Positions 1 through 8,165 of a stretch of DNA of 64,000 nt are shown one piece after another (the first letter of the stretch is position 1; each line of letters begins with the position of its first letter). Source of the stretch: a virus. The stretch lies in IMG/VR virus record IMGVR_UViG_3300028840_002420, positions 1 through 64,000 of that record; one strand, given 5' to 3'. The notes below the pieces were generated by a model. It was not told where the DNA came from and did no database searches. It was given only the letters and a program-made list of their open reading frames with translations. The position numbers and the translations under genes were made by a program.

Positions 1-783
1 CGTCAGTGGCAGATGATGATTGCGGGGGTTTCCAACGCCGGCAAAACGCCGATGACCAATGTCGATGAAGTGCAGTGGATCGATCTGCACAGCAACAATC
101 GCGACATGGAGTTTTCTGCGTGGATGGACTGGCTGATCAAGATCACGTGCGCTGTGATGCAGTTCGATCCGGCCGAGATGAATTTCTCGTACGGGAACAC
201 GGGCCAGCAAAGCCAGATGTTCGCAACGCCGGTTGAGTCCAAGATCCAGCAAAGTAAGGACAAGGGGCTTAAGCCGCTGCTTGAAGATCTAGCCCTGTGG
301 ATTAACACGCACCTGATCTGGCCGCTCGATCCTGCGATGGAGTTTGCGTTTCTGGGGCTGTCGGCGAAGTCCTCTGACCAGGCCGTGGACCTGGCGAAAA
401 AGCAGGTCACGTACCTCAAGACGGTGGACGAGCTGCGGGCCGAAGAGGATTTGGAGCCGCTGCCTGACGGCGCCGGCGAGGTCATCCTTGATCCGACGTG
501 GCTGCAGAACAAGCAGGCTCAGGAAGCAGCTCAGGCCGGGATGGGGGAGCCTGGTCAGGAGATGGGCGATGTCGCGAGCCTGGTCGGCGAGCAGCAGGAA
601 GAGGAAGAGCTGGACGAAGACGATAGTGGCTTCGGGGACATCTTCGCGGAGGACTCGCCGAGCGAGAAGTCTCTGAAGGCCTTTCACGCGCGGCGTCAAC
701 AGCTCGTTGCTTCGCGCATCCGCTCGCCAGGCGAGCTGCGGAAAAGCAAGGCCAAGGTCAAGGTCTACGAGATCGAGCTGTAA
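1..783 (+). CDS. Portal protein, C-terminal part (5' end outside window)
   Basis: The reading frame is open from base 1, so about 260 C-terminal residues of a longer protein are visible. Portals form the dodecameric DNA channel at the head vertex. The visible part has features of the HK97/SPP1-type family: an AGVSNAGKTPM stretch, then a segment with W-DWLIKITCAV and FDPAEMNF, which resembles the family's conserved block before the clip/crown region. It ends in an acidic low-complexity stretch (EEEELDEDD) and a basic tail. The position directly before the MuF and protease genes fits. The first ATG in the frame (base 13) is not the true start. Confidence 0.85.
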   Translation, partial: RQWQMMIAGVSNAGKTPMTNVDEVQWIDLHSNNRDMEFSAWMDWLIKITCAVMQFDPAEMNFSYGNTGQQSQMFATPVESKIQQSKDKGLKPLLEDLALWINTHLIWPLDPAMEFAFLGLSAKSSDQAVDLAKKQVTYLKTVDELRAEEDLEPLPDGAGEVILDPTWLQNKQAQEAAQAGMGEPGQEMGDVASLVGEQQEEEELDEDDSGFGDIFAEDSPSEKSLKAFHARRQQLVASRIRSPGELRKSKAKVKVYEIEL

Positions 784-795
784 CGGAGGCACGTC

Positions 796-1206
796 ATGTC
801 GATTCGAGTTCGTCACCAGATAATCCTTGTCGCGTCGGAGGTTCCCGATCCGGTCAACACCGACGAGTTGATGTGTCACTTCAAGCGCGAAGCCGAGTCG
901 ATCTCGCAGGTGATCGAGACCGACATGGATCACGAAGAATCGGGCTCATTTCTGGTGACCGCTTCGGGTGGAACGAAGACGCTGCCGATGGGTAACGTGG
1001 TCACGGGCAAGATCCTCTACATCGAGGCGTCGGGTGATTTGGAAGTGCGGCTTGATGGCGAAGGCTCCGGACATTCGCTCAAGGCGAAGGCCTCCGGGGT
1101 GAAACGCAAGCTGTTTCTGTCGTCTGAGTTCACTTCGGCTCCGGTCTTGGTCAATGCGGGCGCTGCCGATATCACGGGCTCGTTCTTTCTAGCCGGCGAT
1201 GTATAG
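796..1206 (+). CDS. Hypothetical head-region protein
   Basis: A 136-residue protein preceded by a strong GGAGG at 785-789. I do not recognise the family. The sequence looks mainly beta-stranded, with alternating hydrophobic residues and Gly/Ser turns, and has no membrane segment or cysteine cluster. It sits between portal and MuF minor head genes, so a small virion or head-assembly role is likely by position only. Confidence 0.7.
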   Translation: MSIRVRHQIILVASEVPDPVNTDELMCHFKREAESISQVIETDMDHEESGSFLVTASGGTKTLPMGNVVTGKILYIEASGDLEVRLDGEGSGHSLKAKASGVKRKLFLSSEFTSAPVLVNAGAADITGSFFLAGDV

Positions 1207-1211
1207 GCCTG

Positions 1212-1481
1212 ATGAAGCTGCGTATCGCAGAGGCGGTACCCGGTGAGCTGCTAAGCCGGGCTGTCGAGGCCGTCCGCGTTATCGAGCGGATAACAGGTCG
1301 CTGTCTGCTCAGAGACGATCTACGGAAGGCATCTTCCAAGTCAGCGCAGCCGTCGAAGACTTCGCCCAGTAAGCCTCAGTTCGAATATCCCGTGCTCGCC
1401 GGAACGGTGAAGCGCGGGGGTAAAGAGATCGAGCGGATCCGGAAGCTGATGCTCGAGCGCATGGGAGAGGTGCTCGACTGA
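1212..1481 (+). CDS. Small hypothetical protein
   Basis: An 89-residue basic protein of unknown family starting six bases after the previous gene. The N-terminal third looks helical (AVEAVRVIERITGR), the middle is Ser/Lys/Pro-rich, and the C-terminus is helical (ERIRKLMLERM). Its TGA overlaps the ATG of the MuF gene, so the two are probably translationally coupled. Confidence 0.6.
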   Translation: MKLRIAEAVPGELLSRAVEAVRVIERITGRCLLRDDLRKASSKSAQPSKTSPSKPQFEYPVLAGTVKRGGKEIERIRKLMLERMGEVLD

Positions 1482-3622
1482 TGGCGGCGCTGACCCCAGA
1501 GCAGATCAAGAAGCTGCGCCAGATCATCGCGGATGCGTCGACGGCCGCAGCCGTGGTGACCAGTGGCTACGAGATCCCGGATGAGGATCTGAAGCGGTTG
1601 ATCGATGAAGGGTTCATCGACCCCGAGCAGATCGAAAACTTCGTGTTGGACGGATTCACGTTCGGTCAGCTGATGTCGAAGATCCCGCAGGCTAAGGACT
1701 GGCTTTACTCACGTTTTCAAAAGTTCTTGGGCGCTAATCCCGTCGCGCTGACTTCAGCAGAGCAGCGGGCCTACGATTTTGCGAGCGCTCGAGCGGGGAC
1801 GTACATCGTTGGGCTGGGGAACCGATATAGCCAGGAGTTGGGGACGGTCCTGATTGACGCGGACCAGGCGTTGGCCGATCGGCTGCGGGTGGGGGTGAGA
1901 TCAGCTGTCGCGGAGAAAAAGGCCCGTCGTCAAACTGTTGGCGAGCTGAAGACGAATCTCGGCCGGTTGTCCGAAGATTGGGCGCGCGATTGGGATCGCG
2001 TAGCTGCGACGGAATCGCACAACGCCCATCAGGAGGGCGTGCTGTCGGCGACTGTCGCGCGGCATGGCGGCGGTGCGATGATGGCGAAGATCCCGGAGCC
2101 GGATGCCTGCAAGCATTGCAGGCGGCTTTACCTGGGATCGGATGGGCTGCCGATCGTTAAGCCGGCGAGCTGGTGGCAAGCTCAAGGCACCAATGCGGGG
2201 CTGAAGCCGGCCGATTGGAAACCGGTGCTCGGTGCGATGCACCCGTGGTGTCGGTGTCAGCTGGTTCGTGTTCCGGCCGGGTTTGGCTTCAATGACGACC
2301 TCGAGCTGCTCCCAGAGAGCGATCTCGACAAGTCGGATAGCTTGCCGGAGGGCAGCAAGCTAACGAAGGGCGACAAGCTGCCGGGAGGCAAGGCCGACAA
2401 ACGCAAGCCGGGTGATTTCGACCAGGCCTCGCTGAAAGAGGGGACCGAGCACGAGCTGGAGCACACCAACGATCGGAAGATCGCCCAAGAGATCGCGATG
2501 GACCATCTGGCCGAAGATCCGGACTACTACGTCAAGCTTCGGCGGATTGAGAAAGCTCGCAAGCTGCACGGCCGAAAGCGGTTCGCCGGGTTCAACATCT
2601 CGATCGAAAACCGCAAGGGTTCGGTTCGGCGTTGGTACGATCCGGGCACCAAGACTCACGGCGAAACGAAGATGTTGTGGCCTTATGGCTACATCCGGAT
2701 GACGGAGGGGATGGACGGCGATCACGTGGATGTGTTTCTGGGGCCGGATGAGGCTGCGCCGAATGTCTACGTGGTCCATCAGCTCAAAGCTCCGCATTTC
2801 GAGCGCTACGATGAAGATAAGGTGATGCTCGGGTGGCGATCGGCTAAGGCCGCAAAGCAGGCCTATCTGACGCACTACGATCGGCCGGAGTTCTTCGGCG
2901 GAATGACTACGATGCCGCTGGAGGTGTTCCGCAAAAAGGTCTATTCGCGGAAACGACAGATGATCAAGGCGGCGGAGCGCCGCAAGGCCAACGGACAGAT
3001 CGGGCTACCGTTTGAGGATCCGCTACAGTCGGTCGAGGTTTGGCAAAAGGCTGTCCAGTCCGCGGGTGTTCCGCTGGGGAGCTTCGGGCTGGTCGTGGCT
3101 AAGGCTCGAGCTGGTGATGCGGACGCTCGAGCGCAGCTCGAGACTGTCTACGATGAGCTGGAAAAGGCCAATGCGTTCGAGGTCTATCCGCGGAAAGACC
3201 TGGCGACACTCAACACGATGGGCAACTACGATGGCAAGGCGGCGCGGACAGCGGGCGCGAACGTACGGCCTGGTCCGCAGACGGCCAATCCGGTCGACTG
3301 GCCGCCAGGGCGTGATCCGAAGAAACGGCGCCGGAAGCCGCGCAAGGTCATTTCCGACTATCCAGGGGCGGAGCGGGTCGGAGATACTCCTGATCATCTG
3401 GTAGATCCGAAACGGCGGTTCGATGTGAAGGGGGCCGGGTTCGAGCCGGGCAATCGCACGAGCGGGGATATGGAGTTGGTCGAGCAGTATCAGGAGCCGG
3501 AAAGGCGTGCGGACGCGGCAAACAACAAAGAAGCGCTGATGGCTCAGACAGAGGGGCGGATCGAGCTACGTGGTCCGTTGCCGCTGAACGAGCCGGCCAA
3601 AAGCGGGCGGAGCGACAAATGA
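1481..3622 (+). CDS. MuF-type minor head protein fused to an inorganic-pyrophosphatase-like polyvalent domain
   Basis: A 713-residue multidomain protein. Residues about 80-265 match the Mu gpF/SPP1 gp7 head morphogenesis family: a helical part with ATESHNAHQEG, then the zinc-type cluster C210-x2-C213 and HPWCRC at 254-259. Residues about 360-490 carry a second domain (SIENRKGSVRRWY, GYIRMTEGMDGDHVDVFLGP, KVMLGWRS). This resembles the InPase domain described in phage polyvalent proteins. The rest is charged linker and tail. MuF proteins sit inside or on the capsid near the portal and can be injected; the fused domain may act on the host after delivery. The start overlaps the previous stop codon. 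Confidence 0.88.
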   Translation: MAALTPEQIKKLRQIIADASTAAAVVTSGYEIPDEDLKRLIDEGFIDPEQIENFVLDGFTFGQLMSKIPQAKDWLYSRFQKFLGANPVALTSAEQRAYDFASARAGTYIVGLGNRYSQELGTVLIDADQALADRLRVGVRSAVAEKKARRQTVGELKTNLGRLSEDWARDWDRVAATESHNAHQEGVLSATVARHGGGAMMAKIPEPDACKHCRRLYLGSDGLPIVKPASWWQAQGTNAGLKPADWKPVLGAMHPWCRCQLVRVPAGFGFNDDLELLPESDLDKSDSLPEGSKLTKGDKLPGGKADKRKPGDFDQASLKEGTEHELEHTNDRKIAQEIAMDHLAEDPDYYVKLRRIEKARKLHGRKRFAGFNISIENRKGSVRRWYDPGTKTHGETKMLWPYGYIRMTEGMDGDHVDVFLGPDEAAPNVYVVHQLKAPHFERYDEDKVMLGWRSAKAAKQAYLTHYDRPEFFGGMTTMPLEVFRKKVYSRKRQMIKAAERRKANGQIGLPFEDPLQSVEVWQKAVQSAGVPLGSFGLVVAKARAGDADARAQLETVYDELEKANAFEVYPRKDLATLNTMGNYDGKAARTAGANVRPGPQTANPVDWPPGRDPKKRRRKPRKVISDYPGAERVGDTPDHLVDPKRRFDVKGAGFEPGNRTSGDMELVEQYQEPERRADAANNKEALMAQTEGRIELRGPLPLNEPAKSGRSDK

Positions 3623-5550
3623 ATCCTTTGCAGTGGTTAGGAAACCTTATAAAGGCCGAGCAGTTGGGGTTGTTCAACCGACCAGCGAAGCCCAAGAAGG
3701 CGCCGGCCGCGTGGCAGGCGGTACCGCGTAGTAAAGTTCCCGGAGCTCAACGGCGCCGAAAGGGGACGGGCTGGGAGTACCGCTACCCCAAGCCGGGCGG
3801 GGGGTACTCGAGCACGCCTCCAGAAGAGCCGAAAGCGAAGCCAGCCGCGCCGAAGCCATCGGGGCCGGTCGAGGTCCGTAGGACGCAAAGTGGCTGGGTG
3901 GCGGTTCAGGGGGCCAAGATTGTTTACCGAGGCTCAGAGGCAGAGGTGCGGTCGTTTGCGGCTGGAGCGGCTGGAGAGCCTTCGCCGGCCGTGGCAGCGC
4001 TGCGGAAGCCCAAGAAGGGCTCGAAAGAGTGGGTGCAGTGGATCCGGGAGCAGACCCTGAAGTACCGCAAAAAGGGCTTCACAGTCACGCAGCTGCGCCA
4101 GACCCTCAAAGAGGAAGGTGCGGACGCTTCGCAGATTCGGGCGGCTCTGGAGTACGCTCGTGATCGGATGCCGAAGCCGGAGCCGCAATCAGCTCCGCGT
4201 TTGACGATCGCGGCCAAGCCGGTTGCGGAACGTGGAAAGGAGATCGAGGTTTCGGAGGGGCGCTACAAGGGTAAGGTGGCTCAGCTGTCCGCAAAGACGA
4301 GCCATGAAGACGCCAAAAAGCGAGCCGAGGCCATGACTCCGGAGCCTGAGCCGAACGAGGCCGGGCGGATCCATCGGACTCCGGGAAGAACGCCGGCGAC
4401 GGCGCTGGGGCCGGATGGGACCTGGTACGCGGGCAATCTGACGAATATCCGACTGCTCATCCAGGCCAAGCCGGAGACGAAGCTGGTCGGGAAGATTTAT
4501 AGCTCGGGGACAAAGCCGGGCTGGCACGGGGCGACGGCTGGTTGGATGGCGGATGAGGAGCTAGCTCGGGTGCGGGGCTATTTCGACCAGTCCAAAACAA
4601 AGCTGCCCGCTCCGAAGAAGCCGCTCAAGACTGCTCGAGCGCTCGAGAAGGAGTTGGCCAAGCACGGATTTGATGTTGCGGACGGACGGGGCTGGAAGCG
4701 CGGAGACTACGCCGCTGTGACGATTTACAGCGTCAAAGGTAAAGACGAGCGGGAGCAGCAGGGGCGCGCGGAGGCGGCAGCTGAGCAGCTTTGGGGACGT
4801 GGTTCTGTCACGGTGTACGTCTCACGCGATCCGAAGCCTGAGCCGCGTAAGAAGGGGGCGTTGAAGTGGCCTCCGGAGTCTGGAATCCAGGAGCGTCAGG
4901 GCTACGGTCCGAATCCATGGCAGGGGGGCAAGTACGAAGAGACTCAGCGGCTGTCGACGCCGGAGATCGCCAAGCGGATCCGTGAGGATTTGAAAGAGGC
5001 CGTCAAGCTCGGGTATTTGCCGAAGCAGTTCAAGGCCTCGGTAACGACTGAGAGTTTCTCGATGGGCTCGAGCCTCAGTCTGACGGTCAAGGATATGCCG
5101 GCCGATTTCAAGATGTTCGAGCGCGATCCAGATCCGATGCGCGAGCGGTACGGGCATATCACCGATGATCTGGCGATGACTCCGCAAGCCAAGGAGCTGA
5201 TGGACAACCTCAACGCGATGGTCAATCAGTACCGTTATCAGGACAACGACCCGATGACAGACTACTTTTCGACCAATTTCTACAGCCACGTCGAATTCGA
5301 TTCGGATTTGCGGACGTTCCATCAGCTGCTGGCGACGGACAAGGGTAAGGCCAACGCGTTCTATGCGGGAGTCGAGGTGCTGAATTCGAAAAAGCCGGAT
5401 GTCTCGATTGTCGGAGACGCGTTGGTCGGTATCCAGGGCAGCGGCTTGAGCAAGGACTATCCGCACCTGGAGCGGAAGGTGAAGGAGCTGCACGAGAAGC
5501 TGAGCGTCAAGAAGTCCGAAGGTGCGGAATCGGAGGACGCGCTGTCGTGA
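3619..5550 (+). CDS. Large polyvalent-type protein, possible LPD29-like C-terminal domain
   Basis: A 643-residue protein whose ATG overlaps the MuF stop (ATGA). It is modular: a basic N-terminus with KGTGWEYRYPKPGGGYSS near residues 45-65, Pro/Lys-rich linkers, a middle region with LGPDGTWYAGNLTN, and a C-terminal region (about 450-600). That region has IAKRIREDLKEAVKLGYLP followed by SVTTESFSMGSSLSL. This pattern, a helix then a strand with a polar SxGxS turn, recalls the large polyvalent-protein-associated domain LPD29. The assignment is from memory of the family and is tentative. Position suggests co-packaging with the MuF protein. Confidence 0.6.
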   Translation: MNPLQWLGNLIKAEQLGLFNRPAKPKKAPAAWQAVPRSKVPGAQRRRKGTGWEYRYPKPGGGYSSTPPEEPKAKPAAPKPSGPVEVRRTQSGWVAVQGAKIVYRGSEAEVRSFAAGAAGEPSPAVAALRKPKKGSKEWVQWIREQTLKYRKKGFTVTQLRQTLKEEGADASQIRAALEYARDRMPKPEPQSAPRLTIAAKPVAERGKEIEVSEGRYKGKVAQLSAKTSHEDAKKRAEAMTPEPEPNEAGRIHRTPGRTPATALGPDGTWYAGNLTNIRLLIQAKPETKLVGKIYSSGTKPGWHGATAGWMADEELARVRGYFDQSKTKLPAPKKPLKTARALEKELAKHGFDVADGRGWKRGDYAAVTIYSVKGKDEREQQGRAEAAAEQLWGRGSVTVYVSRDPKPEPRKKGALKWPPESGIQERQGYGPNPWQGGKYEETQRLSTPEIAKRIREDLKEAVKLGYLPKQFKASVTTESFSMGSSLSLTVKDMPADFKMFERDPDPMRERYGHITDDLAMTPQAKELMDNLNAMVNQYRYQDNDPMTDYFSTNFYSHVEFDSDLRTFHQLLATDKGKANAFYAGVEVLNSKKPDVSIVGDALVGIQGSGLSKDYPHLERKVKELHEKLSVKKSEGAESEDALS

Positions 5551-5786
5551 TTCCGCGTTGTCCACACTGTCGGGCTGTTATTCTTCAGAAGTCGCTGGAC
5601 GGAAAGATCAAGATCCGCACGAATATCGTGGTGTTTGACGAAGATCGGGCGATTGTCAAATGCCGGAGATGTAAGACGGATGTCCCGGTGGATGTCCAGC
5701 TCGGTGCGGAATTGCGGAAAGCGTTGAACGGTGGTCCGCGGCTCGTGGTGCGGAATTCCCTTGACGGTTCCGCAACTGACCCGTAG
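5547..5786 (+). CDS. Small zinc-ribbon protein
   Basis: 79 residues starting at a GTG that overlaps the previous stop (GTGA). Two CxxC knuckles are visible: CPHC at residues 5-8 and CRRC about 35 residues later. This makes a treble-clef or zinc-ribbon fold likely, similar in size to Mu Com-like zinc-finger proteins. Function unknown; it may bind nucleic acid or a virion protein. Confidence 0.7.
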   Translation: MIPRCPHCRAVILQKSLDGKIKIRTNIVVFDEDRAIVKCRRCKTDVPVDVQLGAELRKALNGGPRLVVRNSLDGSATDP

Positions 5787-5805
5787 CTTTCCATTCAGGA
5801 TCCCC

Positions 5806-5817
5806 ACTAGGCCTAGT
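5806..5817. promoter_or_regulatory. 12-bp perfect palindrome upstream of the protease gene
   Basis: ACTAGGCCTAGT is self-complementary. It lies in the only gap (5787-5839) between the zinc-ribbon gene and the prohead protease gene. It could be a protein-binding site or chance. No clear sigma70 promoter is visible beside it. Confidence 0.3.
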
Positions 5818-5839
5818 CGAGCGGACTGAGAGGCGCGGG

Positions 5840-6604
5840 ATGCGGAAACGCAGCTCGATGCTTCAGTCAGCCGACATTCCTTTCAAGTTCGAGATTCCGT
5901 TTGAGGTCTTTCACAAGGCCGGTGCGGAACCAGGGAAAGCGCGGCGCATCGGTGGGGTCATCTCGACAGAGGACAAGGATCGTCAAGGCGAGGTCGTGCT
6001 CCAGCGCGGCCTGGACTTCAGCGATTTCGTTACCAACGGCTGGTTCAACGACAACCACAGCAAGGCGACAACGGACATCGTTGGTTATCCGGAGATGATC
6101 GAAAAGCGGATCGTCGGCGGAAAGCCCGTCCACTACGTCGAGGGTTATCTGCTCGAAGGTCACGAGCCTGCGGACAAGATCTGGAATCTGGCTCAATCGC
6201 TGGCGCGGACCAATCGCCGGCTGGGCTTTTCGATCGAGGGCTCGGTATCGCGGCGGAGCGGTCACGATGGCTCGACCATCGCCAAGGCGAAGGTTCGCGA
6301 AGTCGCGATCACGAAATGTCCGGTCAACACATCGACAGGGTTGGAGATCCTGGCCAAGAGTCTGATGGCTGCGGAATCCGAAGGAGACGACTGGCGGAGA
6401 GCGCTGGCGGCCGGGCAGGCGGTCAGCAATCCCGGAGTCGCTCCGGGCTGCGGATTTGCTCTGCGGACCGAATCGATGGAGCGGAAACCGAAGAAACTGA
6501 CTCGCGGACAAGCTCGCGAGTTTCTGATGAAGCGATACCGCGGCATGTCGAAGGCGCTCGCGGATAGGATAATCGATAACGTCGTGGCGAGAAGCCTCGC
6601 CTGA
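5840..6604 (+). CDS. Prohead protease (HK97-type serine protease)
   Basis: 254 residues. It matches the caudoviral prohead protease family that matures the capsid: RIGGVISTEDKDRQGEVV near the N-terminus, a WFNDNHS motif with the probable catalytic His at residue 73, and GFSIEG with the probable nucleophile Ser131, followed by KVREVAITKCPVN. The C-terminal tail (185-215) carries a motif shared with the N-terminus of the major capsid protein (see findings). It is followed by the scaffold-like and capsid genes, the usual order. Confidence 0.92.
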   Translation: MRKRSSMLQSADIPFKFEIPFEVFHKAGAEPGKARRIGGVISTEDKDRQGEVVLQRGLDFSDFVTNGWFNDNHSKATTDIVGYPEMIEKRIVGGKPVHYVEGYLLEGHEPADKIWNLAQSLARTNRRLGFSIEGSVSRRSGHDGSTIAKAKVREVAITKCPVNTSTGLEILAKSLMAAESEGDDWRRALAAGQAVSNPGVAPGCGFALRTESMERKPKKLTRGQAREFLMKRYRGMSKALADRIIDNVVARSLA

Positions 6605-6620
6605 GTGCAAGGAGAGCAAC

Positions 6621-8084
6621 ATGGACCCTCAAATGAGCCTCGACGAGATGGCTGCCCAGATGGCGGAAAACATGGATCTGGGTCAGGGGCGCGGACGGCC
6701 GATCATGAAACCTGCAGCTGACGAGATGGCGAAAGGTGGCGCTCTGGGCGACATGCCTGGTTCGCGGCCAGGCCGTTCGGGAGCTGAAGGTGGGTTCACG
6801 CCGGACGCGGGCGGCCAGGTCATCGATGCGGCGGCGAAGAGCGGCGGAGCGCCGAGCGCGGCGGAGCTGGTGTCTAAAGCTGGCCCGTACACGGGTAGCC
6901 AGACCACCAAGGAGCCGGGCCGCCAGGGCGGTACACCGAAGGTGACCGACGACACCACGAGCGAGCCGAAAGGTGAAATCGGCGGTGGCGCTGGCGAGGG
7001 CGGCAACGTTGCCACAGCCGGCGACGAGTCCACGCGTGGGCGCAAGCCGGGCAAGGTCGGGATCTCGGGCGGCGGTGGCGAAGGCCAGCCGGGAGAGCCG
7101 GGGCTGCCTCAGAATCAGGACCAGTCCACGCGCGGCCGAAAGTCGGGCAAGGTCGGGATCAGCAAGTCCGAGCTGCGGGCCGAGATTGCCAAGGCGCAAG
7201 CCAATCTCGCCGAGCTGCAGGAGCTGGCCAAGGCCGCGGACGAAGATGACGACTTCGGCGACGAGGCCGAGAAGGGCCGGACCTGCAAGTCGGACGCCGA
7301 AGAGGTCGATCCGGATCAGCTGGTCAAGGCTCTCGATGTGCTGGAGAACCTTGGACAGGGCATTGCCGCGCCGACTCCCCAGGAGCGGAGCGCCGAGCTG
7401 GCCAAGGGTCTTTCGGAAGGAACGCTCACATCGGAAGAGATGATCGAGCTGACCGATCTGATGAAGGCCGAAGCTGAAGCCGACACGTCTGATCCGCTCG
7501 TCAAGAGCGACAGCGATCCCGAGTCTGATCTGGATCTGGAAGGAGAGCCCGAGCCGATGGGCAAGAGCGACAGTTTCCAAGAGCGTTGGGGCTCGGATCC
7601 CGAGAACCAGGAAGACTACGACGTGCAGCCGTTCTTGGAGCGGTTCAGTCAGCAGCATGCGGCCGGGCTCGACGAAGTGCAGGATCGGCTGTCCAAGTCG
7701 ATCGAGCAGCAGCAGTCTGAGCGGCGGGCGTATAACACGCAGCTGGCCAAGTCGCTGAAATTCATGGCTCAGCGCAATCTTCAGCAGGAAGAGCTGATCA
7801 AGTCGCTGACGCAGCGGCTCGAGCGGGTCGAAAACACGCCGATGCCTCGTGCGGGAGCGTCTGGCGCTCAGGCGATGCAGAAATCGATGGACGGCGAGGT
7901 CGGAGCCGGGCAGCAGCTCGATTACGATGTCATCGGCGACACGCTCGTCGACATGTCCATGCGCATGGACAAGGCTCCGTGCGGTGAGGATCTTCGCCGA
8001 GCGATGGCCGATTTCGAAACGTCGGGCAACCTGTCCAAGTCGCTGTATCGCGACGTGGTGAAGTACCGCCAGGAGAACCAGTAA
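6621..8084 (+). CDS. Scaffold-like protein between protease and capsid genes
   Basis: 487 residues with no known enzymatic motif. The first 190 residues are Gly/Pro/Lys low complexity and contain two near-identical segments ending GRKPGKVGIS and GRKSGKVGIS. After that come acidic helical and coiled-coil-like stretches (SELRAEIAKAQANLAELQELAK; later QQQSERRAYNTQLAK). Low complexity, coiled coils and position between protease and major capsid are typical of internal scaffolding proteins. The assignment is by position and composition, not by family match. It has a good SD (AAGGAG) upstream. Confidence 0.6.
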   Translation: MDPQMSLDEMAAQMAENMDLGQGRGRPIMKPAADEMAKGGALGDMPGSRPGRSGAEGGFTPDAGGQVIDAAAKSGGAPSAAELVSKAGPYTGSQTTKEPGRQGGTPKVTDDTTSEPKGEIGGGAGEGGNVATAGDESTRGRKPGKVGISGGGGEGQPGEPGLPQNQDQSTRGRKSGKVGISKSELRAEIAKAQANLAELQELAKAADEDDDFGDEAEKGRTCKSDAEEVDPDQLVKALDVLENLGQGIAAPTPQERSAELAKGLSEGTLTSEEMIELTDLMKAEAEADTSDPLVKSDSDPESDLDLEGEPEPMGKSDSFQERWGSDPENQEDYDVQPFLERFSQQHAAGLDEVQDRLSKSIEQQQSERRAYNTQLAKSLKFMAQRNLQQEELIKSLTQRLERVENTPMPRAGASGAQAMQKSMDGEVGAGQQLDYDVIGDTLVDMSMRMDKAPCGEDLRRAMADFETSGNLSKSLYRDVVKYRQENQ

Positions 8085-8107
8085 CGGCCCTGAAGGGTCG
8101 TCGAGGA

Positions 8108-8148
8108 ACGCGCTGAAAGCGCATTGATAGAGACGCGCTGAAAGCGCA
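8108..8148 (+). repeat. Two tandem identical hairpins in the capsid gene leader
   Basis: A 16-base word, ACGCGCTGAAAGCGCA, occurs at 8108-8123 and again at 8133-8148, a 25-base period. Each copy folds as GCGCT/AGCGC around a short GAA loop. They occupy most of the 81-base gap before the major capsid gene, just upstream of its SD (AAGGAG). They may stabilise or process the capsid mRNA, or bind a protein. Confidence 0.7.
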
Positions 8149-8165
8149 GAACAAGGAGATCCAGC

